Shown here: positions 19,546 through 28,743 of the stretch, piece by piece
Numbering within the stretch: position 1 is the first letter of the stretch
Layout: each line of letters opens with the position of its first letter
Assembly (NCBI RefSeq): GCF_900009145.1
Contig: NZ_LN889796.1
Location: forward strand, 155,609 to 219,608
Reading direction: 5' to 3'
Origin: Planktothrix tepida PCC 9214
GTDB taxonomy: Bacteria > Cyanobacteriota > Cyanobacteriia > Cyanobacteriales > Microcoleaceae
DNA length: 64,000 nt
Program-made: the position numbers and the translations under genes
The notes under the pieces: model-generated
Database searches by the model: none
Told to the model about the DNA's origin: nothing
Seen by the model: only the letters and a program-made list of their open reading frames with translations

Positions 19546-19891
19546 ATAAGGCAATACTTTCTAACAAAACCCAGTGACGGTTATCAATAATTAATTGACT
19601 CACTTGTTCAAAGATTCCGCGACAATGATTGGTACTTTGTAATGCTAAAGCTTCATTTTTAATATAAACGGTCATTTTGGTTTCATTAACCGTCGAAGTT
19701 GCCGTATCAAACACCACCTCAGCAATAACTAATTCTTGTACGGTGACTTGCCCTAAAGCTTCCCGTGCAATAATTGAGCTTGGGGTTTGATAAGTGATCT
19801 CCAGATTACAAGATTCTAGGATATCAATCATCATCGGTCGTAGATCTTCAATCCCGACATTAACAATAAAAAATCCAGTGTAGCGGGCCAT
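19544..19891 (-). CDS. Conserved hypothetical protein, 115 aa
   Basis: The start MARYTGFFIV at 19891 is chosen because GGAG lies 7 nt upstream; the frame is open 9 codons further. The sequence is mixed alpha/beta with no membrane segment, and I recognise no named domain. It is divergent from tmk. Confidence 0.5.
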   Translation of the reverse strand: MARYTGFFIVNVGIEDLRPMMIDILESCNLEITYQTPSSIIAREALGQVTVQELVIAEVVFDTATSTVNETKMTVYIKNEALALQSTNHCRGIFEQVSQLIIDNRHWVLLESIAL

Positions 19892-20063
19892 AGAGAACTC
19901 CAGAGGTGCAACAGGCAATTTTGAGTCTAAAAAATTGAGGGTAAATTTAACCTCAGTGATTAAACCATTTCAACATCATGGTCTGGAATAGACCTTATCA
20001 TATTTAGAGAAGGTTTGAAATATCGGACGATCATTATTGATTTCAGGGGGAGGCTGTCAGCCG

Positions 20064-20708
20064 ATGCGGGGAAAATTAATTGTTTTTGAAGGGGTTGAAG
20101 GGGGCGGAAAAACAACTCAAATGCAGAGGATTCAGCTTTGGTTGCAAACCGTGACGGATGCACCTGTGGTCATGACCCGCGAACCGGGGGGAACTGTCTT
20201 AGGCCAAGAGTTGAGACGTTTATTATTAGAATATCAGGGGGAAGAACCGATTCAAGATCGGGCAGAATTGTTGATGTATGCTGCCGATCGCGCTCAACAC
20301 GTTGAGGGGTTTCTTAAACCGTTATTATATCAGGGAACGATTATTTTATGCGATCGCTACACAGACTCAACTATTGCTTATCAAGGCTATGGTCGAGGTT
20401 TAGATTTGAGTTTAATTGAACAATTAAATCAAATTGCCACCCAAGGTTTAGAGAGTGATTTAACGTTATGGTTAGATGTGGATGTGGAACTAGGACTTGC
20501 CAGAACTCGCGCTAGAGGCAAAATGGATCGTATGGAACAAGCAACTCTGGAATTTCATCAGCGTGTAAAGCAGGGATTTCAACGATTAGCTGAAACTTAT
20601 CCAGAGCGCATTATAACCATTGATGGAACTCTAAAGGTTGACGAAGTGACCGAAAAAATTCAATGGATTTTAAGTCAAAAATTAATAGAATGGGGATTCA
20701 GGGCTTAA
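20064..20708 (+). CDS. tmk: Thymidylate kinase
   Basis: Phosphorylates dTMP to dTDP. 214 aa from ATG 20064, with GGGGGAGG about 12 nt upstream; the frame is open from a TTG at 20037. P-loop GVEGGGKTTQ, TREPGGT dTMP-binding motif, DRYTDSTIAYQGYGRG and the lid RARGKMDRME are all present. It runs into holB 10 nt later, an arrangement common in bacteria. Confidence 0.93.
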   Translation: MRGKLIVFEGVEGGGKTTQMQRIQLWLQTVTDAPVVMTREPGGTVLGQELRRLLLEYQGEEPIQDRAELLMYAADRAQHVEGFLKPLLYQGTIILCDRYTDSTIAYQGYGRGLDLSLIEQLNQIATQGLESDLTLWLDVDVELGLARTRARGKMDRMEQATLEFHQRVKQGFQRLAETYPERIITIDGTLKVDEVTEKIQWILSQKLIEWGFRA

Positions 20709-20718
20709 TTAATACCAA

Positions 20719-21684
20719 ATGAATACTTTTTTTGCTCGGTTAATTGAACAACAACCTGCTATTGAGTTGTTAACACAAGTAGTAGCCCAAAATCGTATTG
20801 CTCCCGCTTATTTATTTGCGGGGGTGGATGGTATTGGTCGAACGTTAGCAGCGAACTGTTTTATTGAATTTTTATTTTGTCAAAATCCTGATCAAAAACT
20901 TGATGAAAAACAAATTCGTTCTCGAATTCAACAAAGAAATCACCCGGATATTCTTTGGGTAGAACCCACTTATTTACATCAGGGAAAACGTCTGTCTGCA
21001 AAAGAAGCCGCAGAAGCGGGAGTGAAACGGAAAGCACCACCTCAAATTCGCATTGAACAAATTCGAGAAATTAGTCAATTTTTAAGTCGTCCTCCTTTAG
21101 AAGCATCTCGATTAATAGTAGTAGTTGAACACGCAGAATCGATGGCAGAATCCGCCGCCAATGGATTATTAAAAACGTTAGAAGAACCTGGGAAAGCAAC
21201 GATTGTTTTAATTGCACCGGGAATTGATTCGTTATTACCAACATTAGTATCTCGGTGTGCAAAAATCCCGTTTTATCGGTTAACAGATGAAGGCATGAAG
21301 CAGGTTTTAAAACAACAAAACTTAACCGATATTTTGTCCCATCCTGAAATTTTAGCAATGGCGCAAGGAAGTCCCGGACAAGCGATTTCTCATTGGCAAC
21401 AATTACAAACTATTCCAGAAGAATTTTTAAATAAAGTTAAAAAACCCCCCTCTAATTTAAGAGCAGCTTTAGAGTTGGCTAAAGAAATTAGTCAAACCTT
21501 GGATAGTGAAGGACAATTGTGGTTAGTGGATTATTTACAACATTGTGATTGGCAAAACCAACAAAAAAAGGGAATTATTGATGATCAATTTTTAAAACAG
21601 TTAGAAAAAGCTCGAAAATATTTATTAAATTATGTTCAACCGCGATTAGTTTGGGAATGTACGTTAATGAGTCAATTTTTATAA
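20719..21684 (+). CDS. holB: DNA polymerase III delta-prime subunit
   Basis: Clamp-loader subunit, 321 aa. N-terminal AAA+ fold with a degenerate P-loop (AGVDGIGRTLAA), a sensor region in NGLLKTLEEPG and LVSRCAKIPFYRL (SRC motif). As in other delta-prime subunits, ATP hydrolysis is not expected. Co-directional with tmk. Confidence 0.85.
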   Translation: MNTFFARLIEQQPAIELLTQVVAQNRIAPAYLFAGVDGIGRTLAANCFIEFLFCQNPDQKLDEKQIRSRIQQRNHPDILWVEPTYLHQGKRLSAKEAAEAGVKRKAPPQIRIEQIREISQFLSRPPLEASRLIVVVEHAESMAESAANGLLKTLEEPGKATIVLIAPGIDSLLPTLVSRCAKIPFYRLTDEGMKQVLKQQNLTDILSHPEILAMAQGSPGQAISHWQQLQTIPEEFLNKVKKPPSNLRAALELAKEISQTLDSEGQLWLVDYLQHCDWQNQQKKGIIDDQFLKQLEKARKYLLNYVQPRLVWECTLMSQFL

Positions 21685-21693
21685 CATTTTTTT

Positions 21694-23928
21694 ATGACTG
21701 AAATTCTGGCTGACAAACAATTTCGTTTTCTTCTCAAACCTAGTGGTAATCTTAAATTAGCAAGGGGATTAAGATTAACTATTGCATTATCGGTTTCCCT
21801 CGCCGTTGGACAATTAACAGGTCATCCTGATGTCGGTTTTGCGGTCGGAATTGATAGCTTATTTTTTCTTCTGAGTGATGCGGGGGGATTTTATTCAACC
21901 CGGGCAATTTCTCTACTATTTACGATTATAATTTCTACGGGATTAGTTACGTTAGCAACCTTAGTTTCAAATATCCTATTTTTAAAATTAATATTAACAT
22001 TTTTTAGCTTATTTTTTGCCGGGTATATTGCTTTATTTGGACATCCTGGAGTTTTGTCGGGAATTGTGATTGGGTTATTTACTTTAGTAACCTTATATTT
22101 ACCTGCTGGAGGTTGGGAAACTGCCAGTGAAAGAGCGATAATTTGTCTGATGGCGGGAGGATGGACAATGATATTATGTTTAGGAATTTGGCCGTTAAAT
22201 CCCTATCTCCCCTTAAAAAAATCTATTAGTCAATGTTATCAAGCTATTGCAGATTATATTAATCCGGGTAAAAATTGTTCTCCGACAGAAGAATTAAAAC
22301 GGGTGAGTCAACTTCGAGAAACTTTACAAAATGCGCGTCAATCCTGGGCATTAAACCGTAAATTAAGGTTAGGAAATACGCCATTAGGGGAAGCGGTTAT
22401 TATTTTAGTTCAGGATGCTGATCATTTAATTACATCCATTGTCACCTTAACTGAATTAGTCCAACTTCATCAACATGATCCCCAATTTATCACCGTTGGT
22501 CTTTTAGTTGATGATGCTTTGGAGAAAATAGCTTTATTTTGTCAAAATTTAATTAAACTTTTATGGAATCAATCGGTTTCTGTTGATAGTTCTAATTTAA
22601 AACGTATTGTAATGGCGATCGCACAACAAAAACAACTACAACAACAAACGATTGGCAATCAGGTTGAAGATTATCCGGCTTTAGTAGTTATAGAACGAAT
22701 TGTTTCAACCTTAGAAACGATTATTCGTCAATTAGATTGTACAGCTAAGACCCTCACTCAAATTAGAAAAAATCAATCGATTAATCACCCCCAAAAAGCC
22801 AAAATATTATCCGCAGAAACGGAAACTTTATCCCCATTTAAAATTATTTCTGGGTTAGAACCCTTGCGAGATAACTTTACCTTAGATTCTAGCTTTTTTC
22901 GTCATGGGTTACGGTTAGGAATTATGACAACCATTGGGGTTGCTATTTATAGTCTAGCTGAACTTCCCCAGGGAAATTGGTTAACAATCACAATTTTAGT
23001 CGTCCTACAACCTAATTTTGGTGGAACGTTTCAACGATTTTTCCATCGAATGTTTGGAACAATTTTAGGCTCAATCATTACGCCTATTCTTTGGATAAGT
23101 ATTCCCAATCCATTAATTTTAGAAAGTATTAATTTGGGTTCTATTATTTTGGGATTTTCTTTAGTTCCCTTTCATTATGGTTTAGCTGTATTTTTTATTT
23201 CTATTTTTGCCATTGGATTAGAAATGAGTAAAGATGGGGGAAATTGGCAAGTAGCAATGGTTCGTTTTCTCTGGACTTGTGTAGGTGCTGCGTTAGCATT
23301 TGTCGGTGCATTTGTGTTGTTTAGATCCCAGGAAAAAGAACAGCTATCCGCTAAATTAATTAAGGCAATTACAGCCTCCAATGATTATTTTAATACGGTT
23401 TTATCAGTTTATTTAGGAACCGCACCCGATGATTTAAACCGAATAACCAAACAACGACAAAAAACCCGTTTAGCTTATTTTAATGCTCAAGCGGCATTAC
23501 AGCAGTTAAGTAGTGATCCCAATACCTCCACTGCGGAAATCGAACCGAAAATGACCTTATTAATTTATTTGCATCGGTTTAGCCGCTCTGTCAGTGTTTT
23601 ATTAGCACAATTAGAACATTTTACAGGGACTGAACCCCATCCTGAATTAGCCACTTTTGTTGAACAAGTGAATCAATTTTTTGATCAATTAGTTAATGCC
23701 ATTTTAACCGGAACTTTACCGCCAGCCTTACCCAATTTTGAACCTTCTATCCAAGCGATACAAAACCATTTACACGCCTTACAAGCAACTCGCCTACAAG
23801 AGTTTGCACGAGAGCAAAACTATACCCCTACCCGTCAAATTTTAAAAGATTATACAATTTTAGGGATTGAACTCAATCAAATGCTTGATTCTCTTAATTC
23901 GATTCATTCAACGATGATTCGTTATTGA
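21694..23928 (+). CDS. FUSC-family (aromatic acid exporter-like) membrane protein
   Basis: 744 aa. Two blocks of membrane helices (about residues 25-175 and 405-545), each followed by a long cytoplasmic helical region, which is the FUSC/YccS/AaeB layout. The repeat of the membrane block is visible in LRLTIALSVSLAVGQLTG and LRLGIMTTIGVAIYSLAE. Predicted efflux of organic acids; the substrate is unknown. It follows holB after 9 nt. Confidence 0.7.
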   Translation: MTEILADKQFRFLLKPSGNLKLARGLRLTIALSVSLAVGQLTGHPDVGFAVGIDSLFFLLSDAGGFYSTRAISLLFTIIISTGLVTLATLVSNILFLKLILTFFSLFFAGYIALFGHPGVLSGIVIGLFTLVTLYLPAGGWETASERAIICLMAGGWTMILCLGIWPLNPYLPLKKSISQCYQAIADYINPGKNCSPTEELKRVSQLRETLQNARQSWALNRKLRLGNTPLGEAVIILVQDADHLITSIVTLTELVQLHQHDPQFITVGLLVDDALEKIALFCQNLIKLLWNQSVSVDSSNLKRIVMAIAQQKQLQQQTIGNQVEDYPALVVIERIVSTLETIIRQLDCTAKTLTQIRKNQSINHPQKAKILSAETETLSPFKIISGLEPLRDNFTLDSSFFRHGLRLGIMTTIGVAIYSLAELPQGNWLTITILVVLQPNFGGTFQRFFHRMFGTILGSIITPILWISIPNPLILESINLGSIILGFSLVPFHYGLAVFFISIFAIGLEMSKDGGNWQVAMVRFLWTCVGAALAFVGAFVLFRSQEKEQLSAKLIKAITASNDYFNTVLSVYLGTAPDDLNRITKQRQKTRLAYFNAQAALQQLSSDPNTSTAEIEPKMTLLIYLHRFSRSVSVLLAQLEHFTGTEPHPELATFVEQVNQFFDQLVNAILTGTLPPALPNFEPSIQAIQNHLHALQATRLQEFAREQNYTPTRQILKDYTILGIELNQMLDSLNSIHSTMIRY

Positions 23929-23930
23929 AA

Positions 23931-23962
23931 AACCCCTCAAAAAGCAGTGAGGGGTTGATCAT
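23931..23962. terminator. Bidirectional terminator hairpin
   Basis: AACCCCTC (23931-23938) pairs with GAGGGGTT (23949-23956) between two convergent genes. A-rich and T-rich flanks could serve both strands. Confidence 0.65.
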
Positions 23963-23998
23963 TTTAAAGCATTAAGTTGTTAACATTTTGATTTGAAA

Positions 23999-26011
23999 TT
24001 AGTGCAGCCATTCAGGTATTGCTTCTTCTTTCGTGTTAGTGCGACGTTCAGGGGTTTCACGCACAAACTTGAGGTGAACAGAACGGGTTTGCTCTCCATC
24101 CGCAGCAACGGCGAAAATGGGGAAATCGAGTAAACCGTCTTGGAAGGACATTTGTAACCGGAATGTACCATCGGGGTTAAGTTTGATGGGGCGTCCGCCA
24201 ATGGTTAAGTTTGCATCGGGTTCGGTCGCACCATAAATAATCAGTTCAGCATCAGCGACTAACCAGAACTCGCGAGGACGTATCGGTGGCATTGAAGAAC
24301 CCATCCCAATACCGGACATTCCCATACCGGACATGGTATAGCCTAATCCCGCACCGGACATACTCATTCCAGCACCAGACATGGTTTGTCCTACACCGGA
24401 TTGAGTGTAACCTACACCAGATTGAGTGTAACCTACACCGGATTGAGTGTAACCTACACCAGATTGAGTGTAACCTACGCCAGATTGAGTGTAACCGACA
24501 CCAGATTGAGTGTAACCGACACCAGATTGAGTATAGCCCACACCAGACTGGGTATAGCCCACACCAGACTGGGTATAACCCACACCAGATTGAGTGTAAC
24601 CGACACCGGATTGAGTATAGCCCACACCAGACTGGGTATAACCCACACCAGACTGAGTATAGCCCACACCGGATTGAGTATAGCCCACACCGGATTGAGT
24701 GTAACCGACACCGGATTGAGTGTAACCCACACCGGATTGAGTATAGCCCACACCGGATTGAGTATAGCCCACACCGGATTGAGTATAGCCCACACCGGAC
24801 TGGGTATAACCTAAACCGACCCCGGACATTCCGATACCAGACATAGTTTGACCGATACCGACACCGGACATAATTTGTCCAATACCTGATTGGGTATAAC
24901 CTACGCCGGACTGGGTATAACCCAAACCTGCGCCCGACATCCCGATACCAGACAGGGTTTGACCAATACCTAAACCTGCGCCGGACATCCCGACACCGGA
25001 AGTGGTGTAACCTCCGCCGGACTGGGTATAACCCAAACCTGCGCCCGACATTCCGATACCGGACATAATTTGCCCAATACCCGCACCGGACATCATTTGT
25101 CCAACACCGGACATTCCGACACCGGACAGGGTTTCACCCACTCCAGAAGCCCACATTCCCACACCCGAAGGGAAGATGAAGGAACTCACAGTCTCTTGGG
25201 GTTTGACGACTTGGTGCATGGAACCAAACAGAGAACCGGCAATGCGTTTGGCTTCTGCTTCCCTGGATAACCCAAATAAATCGTCGTGAACCCCAGCCAG
25301 AACATAGGTTTTGCTGGGGACAGGGAATTCATAAAAGGTTTTCCCTTGTAATTCTTCGTCCCAAGAAACGGTAATAAATTGATCGTCAATCCATTCTGCG
25401 GGATAAACCGGAGGAATACGAGTTGCAGCAGAACGCGCTAATCCTAACCAACGGCCATCAACACAGCGATAACCAATTTCAACTACATAGTCGCGGTCAC
25501 TGACAGGAACTGGTAAATACCATTCCCGTGCTAATTCATCACAGGGATATTCTTGAATACTGTGGGGACTTTGAGACTCTAACTCAATATCGGTAACATC
25601 ATAGATCCGTAGAGCGAGTTGTTGTCCACCTTGACGCCGAAACATTTCTTTGTGTTCGTTAGAGACATCCCAGTAGGCATAGGCCCATTCAGGATCTCTG
25701 GGCATCATGACGATTTGGCTGTCACCATATCCAATCGGTAAATCCACTAACCCCTCATCTACTGAGGATAAGGAATCATCGATCTGATAGTTTTGACTGA
25801 CGACGGAAAACTTTGCGACTTCCACTTCTTCTTGTGCCTCCAATGCGCGTGATGGATTAGGGGTTCCAAACTTTTGACTTTCGATTTCTTGAATAGCTTC
25901 TAAAAGCTGAGATTTACGCATTCGGCTATAGCGAGAAATGCCATATTCACTTGCGACCTTGCGGAGTTGCCGGAGGGTCATATCTTCTAAAGGTGGACGT
26001 TCCTTTGGCAT
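23999..26011 (-). CDS. DUF4912 protein with Rho-N-like head and long heptapeptide repeat
   Basis: 670 aa. Residues about 1-50 form a SAP/Rho-N-like helical motif (MTLRQLRKVASEYGISRYSRMRKSQLLEAI). A DUF4912 domain covers about 90-240 (MPRDPEWAYAYWDVS). Residues about 275-570 are low complexity: mixed SGVGMSGAGLG units, then about 20 uninterrupted copies of YTQSGVG encoded by a 21-bp tandem repeat. A C-terminal segment resumes (REFWLVADAELIIYGATEPDANLTIGG). DUF4912 proteins may bind DNA or carbohydrate; the function is not established. Confidence 0.7.
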   Translation of the reverse strand: MPKERPPLEDMTLRQLRKVASEYGISRYSRMRKSQLLEAIQEIESQKFGTPNPSRALEAQEEVEVAKFSVVSQNYQIDDSLSSVDEGLVDLPIGYGDSQIVMMPRDPEWAYAYWDVSNEHKEMFRRQGGQQLALRIYDVTDIELESQSPHSIQEYPCDELAREWYLPVPVSDRDYVVEIGYRCVDGRWLGLARSAATRIPPVYPAEWIDDQFITVSWDEELQGKTFYEFPVPSKTYVLAGVHDDLFGLSREAEAKRIAGSLFGSMHQVVKPQETVSSFIFPSGVGMWASGVGETLSGVGMSGVGQMMSGAGIGQIMSGIGMSGAGLGYTQSGGGYTTSGVGMSGAGLGIGQTLSGIGMSGAGLGYTQSGVGYTQSGIGQIMSGVGIGQTMSGIGMSGVGLGYTQSGVGYTQSGVGYTQSGVGYTQSGVGYTQSGVGYTQSGVGYTQSGVGYTQSGVGYTQSGVGYTQSGVGYTQSGVGYTQSGVGYTQSGVGYTQSGVGYTQSGVGYTQSGVGYTQSGVGYTQSGVGYTQSGVGYTQSGVGQTMSGAGMSMSGAGLGYTMSGMGMSGIGMGSSMPPIRPREFWLVADAELIIYGATEPDANLTIGGRPIKLNPDGTFRLQMSFQDGLLDFPIFAVAADGEQTRSVHLKFVRETPERRTNTKEEAIPEWLH
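24385..24815. repeat. 21-bp tandem repeat, about 20 copies
   Basis: Each unit reads ACACCNGAYTGRGTRTARCC plus one base on the plus strand and encodes YTQSGVG on the minus strand. Third-position differences are shared by blocks of units, showing that the array grew by unequal duplication. Spurious long frames in other phases come from the repeat. Confidence 0.9.
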
Positions 26012-26215
26012 AAAAGGGTGATCTCCATTGGTTTAAACAGCAGATGGATAACTCTGTAGAAATTCTTCGGGATCATGGGGATCGCTTGATTACTGACCAT
26101 GTTGCAGAAAATATTGAATTTGGTCAAGGGGTAACTAGAGGTATTGATGAGTAAATATACACAGTTTTAATGGTTTTGGGGATCATTATGTCATGAAACC
26201 CTGACATTTTGAGGA

Positions 26216-26243
26216 AAAAAAATCCTCTTTGGGATCAAAGAGG
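26216..26243 (-). terminator. Terminator of the Ftn2-like gene
   Basis: On the minus strand CCTCTTTG-ATCC-CAAAGAGG is followed by ATTTTTTTTCC, about 20 nt past the stop. A textbook Rho-independent terminator. Confidence 0.85.
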
Positions 26244-26264
26244 GAAACCGGGATCGGAAATAAA

Positions 26265-28607
26265 TTAGCGGATTACTTGCCAATCTTCAATTCGCCATTC
26301 GCCATCCTTGCGAATAAAGCGATATTGAATTTGCAAAGAAGCATTTTCAGTATTTTGGAGTTGACCTTGGCTGTAAAATTGAGCCTGCTCATCAACATCC
26401 GCATAAGCAACAGCTTGATTCGGATTGGCTTGATCCATCTGCACTTCAGTAACTTTCACACTATGTTTGTAGGTGCGATGGGAACCGTCTTGTTTCATTG
26501 TTTCTGTCATCCCCACCCAACGAGCTAGGGCTGGATCAACTAAAATTTGTCGCAATCCTTCGACTTGATGTTCAGGCCCCATAGCCGCCGATTTCACCGA
26601 CAACCATTGGTTAAGTTTGGCTTCAGCCACTTCCGGGGTAATTTTTTCGGGTTCTGCGGTTACGGGTTTGGGTTCGGGAATGGGTAAGGGAGGTTGGTTT
26701 AACTGCACCATTGCTTGTTCCCCTTTCAATTTCGGCCCAGACCAGCCCAAAACATCTGCTAAGGCTCCAAAAACGAGGGAGAGTAAAAACCACAGTAACC
26801 AAAGCCCCAGCAATCCCCCTACACCCAGAATTAACAACCGACGCCATTTACTCGCATCATTTTTCCGTTGAATACGACGGAGGCTACTGCTATTCGCTGG
26901 GGGAGGTGCAGTGGTTGGTGTTGGGGTGGGCGGGGTAGTCCCCGATGATGTAGGTTCAGGAACCGTAGAAGGCGGAGTTTCCTTGGATGTGGAAGAACTG
27001 CGACGGGAAGATTCAGGTTTACGACTTCCCTGTAACGACGTTGAGGCAGAACTTGTTTCAACGGAAGTCCGAATACTCGGAGGGGGAGGGGCGGACAAGA
27101 GGGGGGCAATGGATTCGTTAACCTGAACTCCTGACATTTCCGAATTCACAGGAGATCCCGTTGTCAGGGGAGACTCTAGGGACGTGTTGGTCAGTTGAAT
27201 ATTTGTGGGGGTTGGGCTGGATTTTGACGTTGTGGACTTGGAGGCGGAAGTTGAGGGTGTACCAGGACGACGAGGCTGAACCACAACCCACTCATTGGAA
27301 GGGCTGCCCGTTTCATTTGGTAGGGCTTCGAGATAAGCTTGGACATGAGGATCAGCAAAATAATCTTTTAAAGAAACCGACTTATCCAGCAAATCCCGAA
27401 AATGCGGAAAGACCTCATCTTGTAACCAACTTTCCGCGTAGAGACATAATCCCGGTAACAAATCAGGGGAATTCTGGGAATTTTCTCGGATAAAGGCAAT
27501 AGGTTCCCGTTCCTGACTTAATTCCAAAGAACGACTAGCTTCTTCCGTTTGCCCCAACAATAAAGCACAAACGGCTTTTTCTAAATGCACATCTTGCCGC
27601 CGTCCTAACTGCATCAGCATTAATTTGGCTTTGCGAATCAAGGCGGGTTGAGCTTCAGCAAAGCCTTGGGCAATTAAGGCATAAACCGCTAAATAGGTGG
27701 CAACGGCAGAGGGGCGACGAGCTTCGGCTTCAAACAACCCTTGTTGTTCAGTGGTGGTCATGTAGCGACGGAGTTGCTGCACAAACCGCAGGAAGTCTTC
27801 GACCCCTAACCCGGATTGATCCTCCCCTTGACCATCAATGCCACCTCTTTCGTGAAGCATTTCCCGCAGGAGTTGCAATCCTTTGCGACGTTCTGTGGCT
27901 TTTTCTAAGGGTAGTTGGAGTAATTCTAAAATCCGGTAGGGACGGAGTTTGTAGAGATCCGTTTGCATTTCACCTCTCAAACTGGCAAACAAGCTTTCTC
28001 GTAGTAATAGATTTTGTCCAGCCTCTAAGGAAGAAGCCGCATTTTCATATTGTCCTTGTTGCCATTGCTCCCGACCCAATTCTAAATAGGCTGAGGTAAC
28101 GGTCAATATAATATCAGGAACAATCAGAGCCGGATCACCAAAACGACCATCTTTGAGGCCAATACTGCCATTACTAAGATAGGGGTGACATAATTTCACC
28201 ACTAATTCATATTCCCCTAATTCATGGAGCAGTAATAAAGCCCCCACAAATTGTTTATCCTCGATCTCAATACTCGGTGTGTGAGAGTCGATGACGGGTT
28301 CTAACGCCGTCCCTTGGCTGGCGACACGTTTGCCAAAAGTGGGAGTTTTAACTTCTGATTCGGGTTCGTAGGTTTTGGCTAAAAACCCCATATCATAAGC
28401 TTGACGTTGATCGGCATCCGATAGAACTGCATACGCCTCATCAATCAATTGCTTGCGTGCGGTGATCGCCTGATCAGAATACTCCCGTCTAGGAAGTTGC
28501 AAAGTGCGATCACGGTGCGCTTGCTTAAGTTGTTCAGGAGTTGCTTGAATCGGTAAGCCTAATATTCGGTAATAATCGAGTGGAATACGCACGGGCCACT
28601 TCCCCAA
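26265..28607 (-). CDS. ftn2: Cell division protein Ftn2/ZipN (ARC6 homologue)
   Basis: 780 aa. Residues 8-65 resemble a J domain (IPLDYYRILGLPIQATPEQLKQAHRDR). A large helical region follows, then a Ser/Thr/Pro-rich linker (about 430-600), one membrane helix (about 615-640) and a C-terminal IMS domain (LNQWLSVKSAAMGPEHQVEGL). This is the Ftn2/ZipN/ARC6 architecture, which anchors the FtsZ ring in cyanobacteria and chloroplasts. Confidence 0.85.
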   Translation of the reverse strand: MGKWPVRIPLDYYRILGLPIQATPEQLKQAHRDRTLQLPRREYSDQAITARKQLIDEAYAVLSDADQRQAYDMGFLAKTYEPESEVKTPTFGKRVASQGTALEPVIDSHTPSIEIEDKQFVGALLLLHELGEYELVVKLCHPYLSNGSIGLKDGRFGDPALIVPDIILTVTSAYLELGREQWQQGQYENAASSLEAGQNLLLRESLFASLRGEMQTDLYKLRPYRILELLQLPLEKATERRKGLQLLREMLHERGGIDGQGEDQSGLGVEDFLRFVQQLRRYMTTTEQQGLFEAEARRPSAVATYLAVYALIAQGFAEAQPALIRKAKLMLMQLGRRQDVHLEKAVCALLLGQTEEASRSLELSQEREPIAFIRENSQNSPDLLPGLCLYAESWLQDEVFPHFRDLLDKSVSLKDYFADPHVQAYLEALPNETGSPSNEWVVVQPRRPGTPSTSASKSTTSKSSPTPTNIQLTNTSLESPLTTGSPVNSEMSGVQVNESIAPLLSAPPPPSIRTSVETSSASTSLQGSRKPESSRRSSSTSKETPPSTVPEPTSSGTTPPTPTPTTAPPPANSSSLRRIQRKNDASKWRRLLILGVGGLLGLWLLWFLLSLVFGALADVLGWSGPKLKGEQAMVQLNQPPLPIPEPKPVTAEPEKITPEVAEAKLNQWLSVKSAAMGPEHQVEGLRQILVDPALARWVGMTETMKQDGSHRTYKHSVKVTEVQMDQANPNQAVAYADVDEQAQFYSQGQLQNTENASLQIQYRFIRKDGEWRIEDWQVIR

Positions 28608-28743
28608 CGGTGAGAAACTGATGTAGCTATATTAGCAGGGAATGGGTATAGGGCAAGAACAGGGGGGTGAGGTGGGACAGTTGGGGTAGGAAAAAAGAGC
28701 ATGGGAAGCAAGGTAGGGCTATTTTGAGTCTAAAATTTAATGA

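Noticed and set aside
24286-24846. Long plus-strand frames opposite the DUF4912 repeat
   Set aside because: They arise because a 21-bp repeat keeps several phases open; the products are low-complexity and lack a ribosome site.
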